DNA of 64,000 nucleotides. It comes from Mycteria americana (lineage: Eukaryota; Chordata; Aves; Ciconiiformes; Ciconiidae). Both the position numbers and the translations under genes were made by a program. Shown here piece after piece: positions 38,401-46,528 of this stretch. Position 1 is the first letter of the stretch, and every line of letters starts with the position of its first letter. The stretch is taken from contig NC_134369.1 of the NCBI RefSeq assembly GCF_035582795.1, forward strand, positions 54,126,001 through 54,190,000, read 5' to 3'. A model generated the notes under the pieces. That model was not told the origin of the DNA and made no database searches. It saw nothing but the letters and a program-made list of their open reading frames with translations.

Positions 38401-39427
38401 CAAATCCATCTGTGTTCAACAAAATTATAAAATAATGACATTGGTTCATACGTTGGTAATCTATGCAGATTTCTAAGCTCAACATTGCAGAAGTAATTCA
38501 CTCAATACAGGAGATCTATGAACAATCACTAAATGTGTGGGAGAACAGTACATTTCAGTTGCAACAGGATCCTTCAAAATATCAAGGAATTTTGGGGGAA
38601 AAAGGCAGGTTACACAGATACATACAGATTCAACTAGTGCAAACCATGTTTCCTCATGAGGCCAGCACTCGACCTAAATGACTATATGTGTGCTCCAACA
38701 CAGTGTCTTGCAAACATGTTTGTGGTATTTGAACAAGCAATACAAATAACTGGTCACTGATACACTTATCACATTTTGTGCTCTAGGTTCTTTTTACAGC
38801 ACTAATCCATCAGAAAAAAAAATACATGCACACAAATAACACTGTCTTTCATATCCTTAGCTAAAAGTAGTCTCAAGTCTTGCAGTAATTCTTAACCACA
38901 ATGCTTAGGCAGAAAATTTTTTTTGTTGCTTTGTGGGGTTTTTTTAAACAGCATTTTCAGCATTGTCAGGTTTAAAAAACAGTTGCTTTGTTTATTACTC
39001 TAAGCTGCTATTCACTGCCACTTCTCACATGTCCTCCCCTTGGGCATTCCCTAGCTCTGTAACATAAGTTTTGCAACTGTTTTGGAGCAACCCGAGTCCC
39101 CATCAAGACCAGAAGGTGAAGAAACATGGGGAACACAGGATAGCTGTTCCAGTAAATAAACGGACTGCCCCAAATGGTAAGGATTCACCACACAGGTCAT
39201 CCAGCACCAGAGACAAAAATCACGCCTTCACTCAACAGTCCCCTTACCTCCCGCAATTCAAGCCTCTGAGCCACTGCTTCCAGACTTTCCTGGCCCGTGC
39301 TTTCCACCGACAGCGTGAACTCCACAAATTCATTGTTGAGCAGCTGGATACGAGCGACCAAGCAACTCTTGCTGGATACTGTGTAACGTCGAGTTCGTTT
39401 CAATTTTAACCCAAAAGGTAGAGGCAT
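1864..39427 (-). CDS. PTPN21: PTPN21: FERM-domain protein tyrosine phosphatase (whole coding span, 18 coding exons)
   Basis: Non-receptor tyrosine phosphatase of the PTPD1/PTPN14 group. It removes phosphate from phosphotyrosine and is known in mammals as a cytoplasmic, cytoskeleton-associated regulator of Src-family and growth-factor signalling. Eighteen exons join in one frame: 3,555 nt, 1,184 residues plus stop, close to the human protein of about 1,174. Visible parts: FERM domain at about residues 20-310; linker at about 311-890 with PPSY at 442-445, PPPY at 566-569 and an acidic run at 712-719; catalytic domain at about 895-1180. The active-site loop [10 protein letters not shown] has Cys1118 and Arg1124. 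The loop that normally reads WPD reads WPE (Glu1077), as I recall for human PTPN21. The ATG at 39427-39425 opens the [10 protein letters not shown] start typical of the family. All intron borders are GT-AG. No frameshift or stop interrupts it. Identity is near certain; single exon ends could be off by a few bases. Confidence 0.97.
2845..3005 (-). CDS. PTPN21: PTPN21 coding exon 17 (active-site loop)
   Basis: Encodes residues 1089-1142 ([19 protein letters not shown] to ACLEHNE). It contains the P-loop [11 protein letters not shown] with nucleophile Cys1118 and phosphate-binding Arg1124. Acceptor CTTAACAG. The donor is GAG|GTGATG; the next exon must start in phase 0, and it does. Confidence 0.97.
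3565..3799 (-). CDS. PTPN21: PTPN21 coding exon 16 (catalytic domain, WPE loop)
   Basis: Encodes residues 1011-1088. It starts [16 protein letters not shown] and ends [11 protein letters not shown]. The mobile general-acid loop reads [11 protein letters not shown], so Glu1077 replaces the usual Asp of WPD. Acceptor CTTTTAAG and donor CT|GTAAGT, one base into codon 1089. Confidence 0.97.
4117..4245 (-). CDS. PTPN21: PTPN21 coding exon 15 (catalytic domain)
   Basis: Encodes residues 968-1010 ([20 protein letters not shown] to [10 protein letters not shown]), with the family motif [11 protein letters not shown]. Acceptor CTTTACAG and donor GAA|GTGAGT, phase 0. Confidence 0.97.
5455..5676 (-). 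CDS. PTPN21: PTPN21 coding exon 14 (catalytic domain start)
   Basis: Encodes residues 894-967. It holds the first helix of the phosphatase domain ([19 protein letters not shown]) and the substrate-recognition segment [20 protein letters not shown], then [12 protein letters not shown]. Acceptor TCTTTCAG and donor AAG|GTGAGA, phase 0. Confidence 0.97.
6368..6390. repeat. Poly-C run, 23 bases
   Basis: An uninterrupted C run in PTPN21 intron 13, so the pre-mRNA carries a G run. Length is likely variable and prone to sequencing error. Confidence 0.9.
8221..8358 (-). CDS. PTPN21: PTPN21 coding exon 13 (linker)
   Basis: Encodes 46 residues, 848-893 ([20 protein letters not shown] to RATNDER), in phase 0 at both ends. 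Acceptor TTTTGCAG and donor CGG|GTATGT. The basic [14 protein letters not shown] motif is shared with PTPN21 relatives. Skipping the exon would keep the frame. Confidence 0.97.
8483..8506. repeat. Poly-T run, 24 bases
   Basis: A T run in PTPN21 intron 12, about 125 bases into the intron after exon 13's acceptor side. It is a poly-A run in the transcript. No retrogene body is attached to it. Confidence 0.85.
10689..12151 (-). CDS. PTPN21: PTPN21 coding exon 12 (large linker exon)
   Basis: The 1,463-nt exon encodes residues 360-847. It starts [12 protein letters not shown] and ends EGLPPLG. It carries PPSY (442-445) and PPPY (566-569), which fit WW-domain ligands, a Tyr/Pro-rich stretch (510-570), Ser-rich candidate phosphosites and an acidic run (SEEEEFEEE, 712-720). 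Acceptor GCTTTCAG. The donor is taken as GGT|GTAAGT, because the next exon then continues in phase 0 as GMKK; a tandem GTGTAA donor four bases earlier in the transcript would break the frame. Confidence 0.97.
13800..14213 (+). mobile_element. CR1 LINE 3' fragment, plus orientation
   Basis: About 410 bases of CR1 3' end. Landmarks include a segment reading GGAACAGGCTGCCCAGGG at 14040-14057, then CCATCCCTGGAGGT, then a tail of ATTCTATG-type repeats at 14195-14213. It is 5'-truncated, has no reverse transcriptase frame, and lies antisense inside PTPN21 intron 11. It is similar along most of its length to the copy at 62336. Confidence 0.92.
14391..14475 (-). CDS. PTPN21: PTPN21 coding exon 11 (proline-rich linker)
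   Basis: An 85-nt exon for residues 332-359 ([20 protein letters not shown] to YASSQ). Acceptor CTTTCCAAG and donor CAAG|GTAAGT, phase 1. Proline- and tyrosine-rich linker. Confidence 0.94.
14672..14692. repeat. Poly-A run, 21 bases
   Basis: Simple A run in PTPN21 intron 10 next to a TATATA-rich stretch at 14548-14590. Confidence 0.85.
15009..15069 (-). CDS. PTPN21: PTPN21 coding exon 10 (linker, basic patch)
   Basis: A 61-nt exon for residues 311-331 ([20 protein letters not shown]). It holds a basic Ser-rich patch, RRRSSSR, just after the FERM domain. Acceptor TTCTGTAG and donor ATG|GTAAGG, phase 0. Too short to appear as an open frame on its own. Confidence 0.93.
17021..17100 (-). CDS. 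PTPN21: PTPN21 coding exon 9 (end of FERM)
   Basis: Encodes residues 285-310 plus two bases ([20 protein letters not shown], then RLNKCS). It holds the last FERM helix. Acceptor TTTTGGCAG and donor CT|GTAAGT, phase 2. Confidence 0.96.
17378..17434. repeat. (TG)n(TA)n microsatellite
   Basis: About five TG units followed by some 23 TA units in PTPN21 intron 9-8 space, between exons 9 and 8. The TA part is self-complementary and could extrude a cruciform. Confidence 0.93.
17856..17943 (-). CDS. PTPN21: PTPN21 coding exon 8 (FERM F3)
   Basis: Encodes residues 255-284 ([20 protein letters not shown] to IQFQT). Acceptor TGTCTGCAG and donor ACT|GTGAGT, phase 0. Very conserved F3-lobe sequence. Confidence 0.97.
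20033..20121 (-). CDS. PTPN21: PTPN21 coding exon 7 (FERM F3)
   Basis: Encodes residues 226-254 plus two bases ([20 protein letters not shown] to PVVF). Acceptor TTCTTACAG and donor AG|GTTAGT. This is the PH-like F3 lobe of the FERM domain. Confidence 0.97.
20328..20415 (-). CDS. PTPN21: PTPN21 coding exon 6 (FERM)
   Basis: Encodes the last base of residue 196 through residue 225 ([20 protein letters not shown] to TYPAK). Acceptor ATTTGTAG and donor AAG|GTAAAC, phase 0 at the end. FERM F2 to F3 region. Confidence 0.96.
21745..21815 (-). CDS. PTPN21: PTPN21 coding exon 5 (FERM)
   Basis: A 71-nt exon for residues 173-195 plus two bases ([20 protein letters not shown] to QKY). Acceptor CCTTAAG and donor AG|GTAACA. 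The sequence follows the FERM F2 lobe of PTPN21 closely. Confidence 0.95.
22255..22322 (-). CDS. PTPN21: PTPN21 coding exon 4 (FERM)
   Basis: A 68-nt exon for residues 150-172 ([20 protein letters not shown] to FPV). Acceptor ATTTTTTAG and donor GTG|GTAAGT, ending in phase 0. No long open frame marks this exon; it was found by frame-consistent joining and its match to the family. Confidence 0.95.
22627..22925 (-). mobile_element. CR1 LINE 3' fragment, minus orientation
   Basis: It begins with AGAATGGTTGAGGTTGGAAG, the complement of a CR1 3' end, and runs through GTTTGTGCCCATTGCCT and a CCCTCCCGTCAGATA segment typical of CR1. It is diverged and 5'-truncated. The right border is uncertain; older CR1-like sequence may reach about 23070. 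It lies in sense with PTPN21 in intron 3. Confidence 0.8.
24839..24936 (-). CDS. PTPN21: PTPN21 coding exon 3 (FERM)
   Basis: Encodes residues 117-149 ([20 protein letters not shown] to LAVQ), at the F1 to F2 transition of the FERM domain. Acceptor CCCATGTAG and donor CAGG|GTAAGT, ending in phase 1. Confidence 0.97.
25898..26155. repeat. Polypurine minisatellite (A/G-only, two repeat families)
   Basis: About 258 bases of A and G on the plus strand, broken only by one C and a T in each TAAG. The left part repeats a 28-base unit (at 25911, 25939 and, degenerate, 25967). The right part repeats a 21-24-base unit with core GAGGAAAAATAAG seven times from 25991. The Phe/Leu-rich and Lys/Glu-rich open frames over it are artefacts of the repeat. 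In the PTPN21 transcript it is a pyrimidine tract. Confidence 0.95.
26969..27060 (-). mobile_element. CR1 remnant, minus orientation
   Basis: About 90 bases resembling the complement of a CR1 3' end: CTGGAAGGGACCTCTGAGTA, then a segment like ATCTGGTTCAACTCCCC and a CAAAGCAGGGCCAGCTT segment. Diverged and short. Confidence 0.7.
27837..28006 (-). CDS. PTPN21: PTPN21 coding exon 2 (FERM)
   Basis: Encodes residues 61-116 plus two bases of 117. It begins [10 protein letters not shown] and ends QLQQEIT, and belongs to the FERM F1 lobe. Acceptor TTTTTCAG and donor AG|GTAAAC. The 170-nt length leaves phase 2, which matches the next exon. Confidence 0.97.
28350..28665 (+). mobile_element. Degraded CR1-derived sequence, plus orientation
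   Basis: The 3' part reads CACTGGAACAGATTGCCCAG, then GATGTCCATCCCTGG, as in CR1. The part before it (CATGGGATGCTGAAGGACAA and on) looks like an internal CR1 segment, which implies an internal deletion. Strongly diverged, no typical tail. Confidence 0.55.
32030..32412 (+). mobile_element. CR1 LINE 3' fragment, plus orientation, old
   Basis: Contains AACACTGGAACAGGTAGCCC, then CTATCCTTGGAGGCACCC, then CTATTATGTGATTCTATG, the CR1 3' end. Diverged more than the copies at 13800 and 62336. Antisense to PTPN21 in intron 1. Confidence 0.75.
33042..33078. repeat. A-rich low-complexity tract
   Basis: A runs interrupted by AAGAAGAAAG in PTPN21 intron 1. Not a recognised element. Confidence 0.7.
39248..39427 (-). 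CDS. PTPN21: PTPN21 coding exon 1 (start codon, FERM start)
   Basis: Encodes residues 1-60, from [10 protein letters not shown] to the start of the FERM F1 lobe ending in RLELRE. The ATG is at 39427-39425 and the donor reads GAG|GTAAGG, phase 0. A possible acceptor (TTTTTATCAG) lies 25 bases before the ATG on the minus strand, which would make this the second exon of the mRNA. Confidence 0.97.
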
Positions 39428-39452
39428 CTTCTTTTTCCCCCACAGATGGTTA
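39428..39452 (-). other. Probable PTPN21 5' UTR at the start of coding exon 1
   Basis: The 25 bases before the ATG on the minus strand follow a plausible acceptor, GGTTTTTATCAG. The human gene, as I recall, also has a noncoding first exon and starts translation in the second. The acceptor has not been tested against transcripts. Confidence 0.5.
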
Positions 39453-40589
39453 CTGATAAAAACCTACTACCGCCGGGACCTTGAGAGGGGACAAGTAGCT
39501 ATCTCCTCTCAAAAGGTAAGGAGCTGTAAAGTCTCCAGAGATCAACCAGCAGCAGCAGCATCCATTAAAGACAAGCAAGTTTTCCAGCAAGAGACAAGTA
39601 GAAGGGGCATCCACTGGAATCCTAGTAAGGAGCAAAAAAGGAAGAGAATAAATACAAGAATCAGAAATACTTTGACTGAAAGGGGAATGGTAACATGGGA
39701 AAAATAACATGTATATTTTTTCTAAATCTAAATAATCAGTCTATTTTTCCAAAATGCAGAGCTGTTATGCATTCAAATAATGAAATAGGCACCAGAGTTT
39801 CTGGTTTTTCCACAGACAACGCTGGTCGTCTGCCACTGGTCTTTGGCAAGTCGATTTTTTTTTTTAAACACACAAGTGAACGATGAATCTTAATCAAATG
39901 TGGCTACGATGTCTTAAAATAAGTATTTCTAAGCTGAATCAGTATTTAAATGAAATACCTCTACAAACTCCGAGTTGCCTAAGGTATTTCTAATACTGAA
40001 CAAAGCCATTTTCTTTAAGAGCAAATCCAGCAATCTGGCTTGTTTTTCAGAGCGGCATGCAGCCTCAGCCACTATCTCTTGGATTAAACACAAAACCAAG
40101 CCCCATAAACGATTAAGGAAAAAAAAAATAAAGGCAGGAAGAGAGACATTAAAGCTCACACCTTAGCCATTTCCTACCAGACAATTAAAATCCAATTCCT
40201 CTAATTTTCCCTGAATTACAGCTAGCTGTACCATTATTTCTTATGCTGAGCTGCTGTATGATGTTTCAAGTTACGCTTTGCCTCCCCAAGACAGTATGTG
40301 GATTCTGAGAACCATTTATGTCCCAGTTTTTCCTTGAAAAACATACTTATTCCCAGTCTAAAGGTAGCCACCCATTTCCCCACCTTTTGCAAACACCTTC
40401 ACACCTCCTCTCCTGTCAACTCCGTAACACACAAGCTTCGCCTTCCTTGCTCCTCTTTCAAGTGTTTTCTTACCACATGCACCCTAGCCTAAGAAATTTG
40501 TCACTCTTACTAGTGCTGGTTTTCAGTAGGACATGCAAAATAAAAACATTCTCTAAAGACAGGGGTTTTTTTCTGCAGAAGTACGTGTG
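39453..40589 (-). other. Probable 5' UTR intron of PTPN21
   Basis: The stretch between the start-codon exon and the CpG island. The minus-strand open frame at 39929-40159 has no recognised content. Nothing else is seen. Confidence 0.45.
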
Positions 40590-40800
40590 TTGAGGGCAGC
40601 GCGGCCGGGCACTGGGGCTACCACTGGAGTGAAAGCGCTTCACACACGCGAGATAAAGCCACCACCGCCTCTGGGGGGGCTGGCACCGCCTCCCTCACCG
40701 CGACGCGCTCGCGGGCTGGGGGCGATGCTCCCGGGCGGGGACAGCCCGCCCCGCAGCGCTGCCAGCGCGGGGCTCAGCCGCTGCGGGCCGAGGCGGCGGC

Positions 40801-40840
40801 CCCGGGCCGGAGCCGGCGCCCCCGGGCCGGAGCCAGCGCC
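40801..40840. repeat. 20-bp direct tandem duplication in the CpG island
   Basis: Two adjacent 20-base copies with one mismatch; each begins CCCGGGCCGGAGCC. Confidence 0.93.
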
Positions 40841-40903
40841 GTGCGCCTGCCGGCCGTTGCCCTGCCCGCGCCGCGCCGGGCCTGCAGCCGTGCCCCGGCC
40901 GCG

Positions 40904-40939
40904 CTGCCCGAGGGCCGGGCCCTGCCCGAGGGCCGGGCC
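40904..40939. repeat. 18-bp direct tandem duplication in the CpG island
   Basis: Two identical adjacent copies of CTGCCCGAGGGCCGGGCC. Each holds one AP-2-like box. Confidence 0.93.
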
Positions 40940-42061
40940 CCGCGGGGGAAAGCTACGCTTCTTCCTCTCATTGTTAGCTGCTGTTGGCGTGGGGAGCTCT
41001 GCCTGGGAACGTCTAGTGGCAGCGCCGCACCGCCTGAAAGGAAAAAGAAGACAACCACCTACATTGGGTTTTTTTTCAGGCTGGTATGTATTAGTAGCAC
41101 ATTTGAAAGGGCATAATTTGATTTCTGAAGACTCTTAGAATTATCGGACAGGAATAATACGAAGACATCCATTTGTTTGGAGTGGGGGAATCTTCCTAAG
41201 AAAGTAGTCTTCCTAGCACACCTGGTTTTAAACTCAAAGGTGTAGCTAATAAGCAAATAGCCACATACTACTTGTACATTTATATATATACACCTAGAAA
41301 TTTAATGTTACTCAACACAACCACAAACTCTTTAGGTTGAAAACCTCATACCAGGCTCCCTACTCCCTTGTAAGCAGCGCAGCAAAGAAGAAAGGGAGGC
41401 GGAGAGGCACTAAAGGCCTAAATCGGGGAGAAAGAGGAGGCAGCACAGCATTTTTCCTCAATGGCATCTTTGCAACCCTACTCCAAAGAACGACCATAAG
41501 CATATTTCATGACCATGTTTCTAATAACCTGGAAACAGTTCTACCATCCTACGCAATCCCCATCCTCAACAGATACCACCTAAAATCTTAATTGAATCAA
41601 AAAAACCCTGACCCAAACACCAACTAATTTATTTTTGGGTGCAGCAGCAGAATAAACAACAACAGATAGCAACAGGTTTCCCTGAAAAATTTAGGGATAC
41701 ATGGGGACTCCTCACTTTATTACTCGCTCTGCACTTTGATCCTCCAAATCCTGCCCCCCTGGAGCAGCATGCAGGGAATGCTCTACAGACAGAAGCTTTT
41801 AGTTTCCTACCCACTGCCAGCAGAATCTCGCACTGGGTTTATTCCTGGCAGAGTAACTTTTGGCTGACTGACCTCAGCTCACGTCCCCGGGGCCTGTTTT
41901 CCAATACATTCTTTGCACAGCTACGCACTTTCTCCGGTGCTACAGCAATGAGGGAAATCAACTTACTCATCTTTTTGAAAGCTGCAGTCAGAAGTGCAGT
42001 GCTGTTTTAATCTCAGTTTTTATGTAGTACCACTGAATATGAAAGAGTTTCAAACTTTTAT

Positions 42062-42123
42062 GCCCCCATCAGGGCCTTAGAAAAGTATTCTAAGGGCATG
42101 GGGGCGGGGGGAGGGGGGGGGGG
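42062..42123. repeat. Imperfect hairpin followed by G tract
   Basis: Outer arms GCCCCCAT (42062-42069) and ATGGGGGC (42098-42105), inner arms CCTTAG (42075-42080) and CTAAGG (42090-42095). The right arm runs into a tract of 6 G, an A and 11 G. Confidence 0.75.
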
Positions 42124-45100
42124 ATATCACTAACAAGAGGCTGACCTGGCAGGTGGAATTTCCAAACCATCTAATGCTGACATTAGGCAACCTCAGACTT
42201 CCAGGTATTTCGCTATGCAGACAGGTAGCAATGCTAGTACAGGAAGGAAGTTTGGAGCAGAATTTTCAGAACGTGCCAGGAGCACTCTTCAGGTTATGAT
42301 CTGTTGTTTGCATTTATTGCTCTACTGAGCATTTACCCTAAACGATTTCTTTTTAACTCAGTACATGTCTGACATAATCTTCATTACTTCTGAAACACAT
42401 TTATAACAAGGAAAACATAAGTAACTAACTTCCAGTCCCTGTCACAAAAGACCAACTGAAAAAAAAAATTCCTGATGTATGATAAATATTGTAGAATAAA
42501 GGCAAGTTTGATGAATAACACTGAGGTATCATTCAGTAACTTCTACTGCAAGCCATGTGTACTTCTTGCAGACACAGCTGTGCTGTTTTTAGTCAGCAGC
42601 TGTGCATTCTGCAATGCTAGGTGCTCTCATGTTTGCCTTCTGCATTACTTCAAATTTGGACACATCTGCATTGTTATAAAGCTACTTTAGCAAAAAGGAA
42701 CTACATATCGCCAGGAGTTACAAATCCAATTGACAACCTCTACAATAACAAGTCTTTATTTAGCAAGCCTGGAATTTTCACGCAACAGCTAAAAATGTCT
42801 TTAGTGGCCAAACTTTGTACATTCATATTTCAACACAAACATGTAATTTCAAAAATGTTATATTAGAATTTCAGCAACATGGCCTTGACTGACACATGAT
42901 TAGTGAGCACTGTGGTATCCTTCACCTACACATCCCGCTCCCCTCTCAATAATTAGCATTTTACTTTACAAAGATTTTTTTAAACAGCCTGCATGAATGA
43001 CAGCGTGCGAAATAAAACTGCAATATATGATGGTGAAAAAGGGTTCCTATTATTTCAAGTGCTTAAAATACATACATTTATTTCAGAAATATTTGGAGAG
43101 CCAAAAAAATCAGAATACTCCACCCTCCCCTTATTTTACCAGTTAATCTTTGACACGACTCTTGGACTGAAAGAGCAGCGATAAGCGCACATCTCGAACA
43201 TCCCCTACCTCCAGAAGCACAGTTCTACAGCCTTTACTTTTCAAAAAGTAAATGCTTGAAACTCCTCAGTCTTATGGTAGACAGCAGAGAAGATCACCTG
43301 CTGTTTTTTTACTGTGCCTGGTGTTCTCCCCTTACCTTGTGCAACGATCCAAAGACACCGAGTCTCCTTTCACATACATGTAGCCGAAAAAACCCCACAG
43401 CACTCCAAGACTTTTCCTCCCGGAGCCATCTCATCTGTATTCCTCGGGAACTGACTTACTGTGTTCCTCTGGTCCGAAACAGCTGCTATCTCGGCTAACC
43501 CACCTTCTTCTCAGATCACTCATAGTGAAAACATTCCTCACTTCCTGTCTCAAAAAACTTGCTCTGGATATCATTCCACTGGGTAAAGAGCTGGGGGTGG
43601 AAGAAAATATTACAACGAAATAAACCTGTGCCAGCCAGCTCTTCAGGCAGCCTCTTTCATGTGACGCTGCGCTGCATGAGCGCAAATTGCATTCTCGGGA
43701 ATATTTTCAAATCGCCCGTCTCTGTGTGCCTCTGTGTGTGTGCATTTAATTTCTTTTCCTGGAGGCGTTCCCCTCGCTCTATCCATGCGGAAGGATACGC
43801 TGAAAGAATTAAAGCAAAGGCCCGTATGCTTGTAGCCCATTACCTCAGAGAGTTGGAATGCCTGGCAGGGAGAATGTCAGCAATGAACAGCTGCTTCTCT
43901 GGCTACAGGGGCATTACAGAAATAGGGGTTACAACAAATAGCAGGCAATCCTTGCTTTTTTTAATCATATGATCATTTATTTTAAGCCTTTCCAATTAAG
44001 GCAAATCTCTTACCAAAAATTCTGTTGGTCTTATTTTCATGCAGCTTGGAAATATTTTCAAGATTTAATCCATATGTGTCATATCAAGTGACCTATGCAC
44101 ATACATTTATGTCTGCAGCTAAAAACAAAAGTCCTTGAAAAGCTTCAGCTGTTGGTAATACACACAGCAAGAAAATGCAGATTAAAGACTGATCTTTCAG
44201 CCCTTGTCTGGGCTTAAAACTCCCCAAGGTGTCGGTAGAAATTATGTCCCTAACAACTGTCTCAGCAAGCATTAAATACATATCAGTTAAGTAATATTTG
44301 TAGTGTTTAACCAATGCAAACATCATATAAGGGGCTGCCCTCCAGTCCCACAAATATATGCAGACCTCTGTGTGTGTGTTCGCATGCACGTGAAATCAGC
44401 AATTGTTGTATGCAATTTGGAATTTTATGGCTCCCCACATTGCTTGGGCCAGGCAAAAGTATATACAAACTTGAAACCGGTCAGGGATGAGGAAAAAGGT
44501 AAAGTCAGTATGTGAACATTGACTCATAGCTGTAAAACTTAGAAAGTGTTTTGGTAATGTAAAGCACACAAACATGCTACTGTCTGAGCAGGTCTAACTT
44601 GCAGATCTACTATGCAAATAGCATGTTACTCAGGAGGACACTACTCTCAGCTGAAATATGTAGGTAATTCTGTACTACGATGAATTATTGAGTTATTTCT
44701 CTTAGACACAACGGTCTTTCCTCAGATCAGGGGAATCTTTTTTTTTTTTTCCCCTCCTCTATACATAGTTATGATAAGCAGTCCATAAGCCAAAAAAAAA
44801 AAGAACTAATTCAAGGGAATTTTATATTGAGTAAAATAAACTAACTTTGAACTAACCTAAATGGATACCCTTTTCTAATGGTATCTGCTACAGGCCAGAA
44901 CTATGGTTATTTGCCAGACAAAACTGACTGATACAACGCATGACAAATCCAAGCCATGAAAATTCAGGGTAACAGGGGCAACCCCTCCTATTTCTAAACA
45001 ATTCATACTGGAAACAAGGTCTCCATTCTCTTATCTATCACATTTCCTATTCTAAATTGTGATCTCACCCATTTCCTGCTTGATTCCCTGCCTAGAAGTT

Positions 45101-46500
45101 GCATTTATTAGAGTTTCGTTACTTTCTATAGTTAGTCCTTGCCGCATTTTCTTTCTTTGCATTTGTGTTAAAGACAACACCTCATCTTAAGAGAGACAGC
45201 TAGGACATTGCCAATATGCTCCTCTGCAGCCTACATTTTTTCCTTCTGCAGCTCATCAAACTTTTATTCCTGAATTTTTTTTTCTTCTGGTTCCTATAAC
45301 CTCAGTTTGTATCCTACCCTTTGTGTTTTTCTGCACTTTTTCCATTTTGCCCTATCTCATTTTTTGCCTCATCAGCTCTCCATTAGCTGCTTTGCTCCAA
45401 CTATCAACTCTAATAAAAAAGACAAAGAGACAAAGGCGTCCATGAACATGCGATGAACTCTGATAAAGACACATCAATAAGACAGAGTGATTGCCTCAGG
45501 GCGCTATACTGTGCTTCTGCTTCTCTCTTTCTTTAACACCTGGTCAACACTCATGACATGCATGGATAGAAACACCTGCATCTTTTGCCATACTCTACTC
45601 TCTTTTTGAAGATTATGGGAGGAAAAGACTAATATGCTATAGCTGAATGTTGCAGTCCTTGTTCTATTAAGTACAAAGAAAAGTTTCTGCCCATTGGGTT
45701 GAATACTGTCTGCCCATAGTGGAACAGGGATAAACCTATTTTGTTCTTACTGACATGTCCCCTTCTGGGACAGTTTTGTTTTTTTTTTTCCATCCTGGTC
45801 CAAATGCATGATTGCAGTTGAGTGTATCAGCCAACAGGGTGAAGGCTGACGCAAGTATTCACCTTGTTCTGATTCTGAGAACTCTGTCCAGCATCAGGTC
45901 TTCGCATTGACTAATGGTAAGACAGAAAGTTGGAAGTGAGCCGAACAGGAAGCAGAATCAGTCACCCTGCAGGCAGAAAAGTGGTATGCATGTATATACT
46001 CCTCAGCCTAGTGGAGAGTTTTCCATTTGTGATAAAAACACAGGCAGGATAATCCAGAAAGTACTAGTTAAAGGAGCATTCCCAGGATGCTGAAACAATG
46101 AAGAAGTCATATGGAAAAATATCTTGAATTACTGACTAGCCATGCAAAATAGCGACTTCATGAACTGAAAAGTCGTAATACCTCCGATTCTACATGTGAC
46201 TCTTACAGCTGTTCTCTGAACAAATTCACTTTATTCATCACTTTATGTTTTGGCTCTGTGTCTGAAGCCTCCCTGTTTTTTCATCATTCCTTTTCTTATC
46301 TGTGAAAAAGCAAGAGATAGCTGGGTCTTTATGCATCATTACATATTTCTTGATGGTAGTGGAGAGAACGGAAGGTGCTAGAAAAATGAGCATACAATAT
46401 GTCTGTTACATGCTTGAAGCCTAAAATTTCATGTTTGCAAGATTCATTTTTACTTATAAGGCACTGTAAAATGTTGAACCATGTTCTACTAAATAACTAA

Positions 46501-46528
46501 TTAAGGTTATAGAATTAAGGTTATAGAA
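46501..46528. repeat. 14-bp direct duplication
   Basis: Two adjacent copies of TTAAGGTTATAGAA in intergenic sequence. Confidence 0.85.

Larger units (their letters stand above)
28007..39247 (-). other. PTPN21 intron 1 (11.2 kb)
   Basis: The largest intron, between coding exons 1 and 2. It holds two old CR1 fragments (28350-28665 and 32030-32412), A-rich low complexity at 33042-33078, and otherwise AT-rich sequence. No other gene, RNA gene or long open frame is supported. Large first introns often hold enhancers, but none can be named from sequence alone. Confidence 0.75.
40590..41033 (-). promoter_or_regulatory. CpG island, likely PTPN21 promoter and noncoding first exon
   Basis: An abrupt GC-rich, CpG-rich block just before the PTPN21 start on the minus strand. 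It holds GC-rich tandem duplications and GCCCGAGGGC boxes that match the AP-2 form GCCNNNGGC. A good donor, GTCGCG|GTGAGG, leaves a possible noncoding exon ending at 40699. A good acceptor, TTTTTCCTTTCAG, sits at its far end at 41034, so it could also be an internal noncoding exon. The 183-residue plus-strand open frame here is a product of GC-rich sequence. Confidence 0.65.

Noticed and set aside
39929..40159. 76-residue minus-strand frame between the CpG island and the start-codon exon
   Set aside because: It could be a noncoding exon, but its acceptor and donor are weak and it has no recognised protein content.
40587..41138. 183-residue plus-strand open frame in the CpG island
   Set aside because: Stop codons are rare in GC-rich DNA. 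The frame is Arg/Ala/Pro/Gly rich, spans tandem duplications and has no recognisable domain.
43559..43972. 137-residue plus-strand open frame in the intergenic region
   Set aside because: No domain, no splice context and no conserved motif recognised. Kept only as part of the intergenic description.
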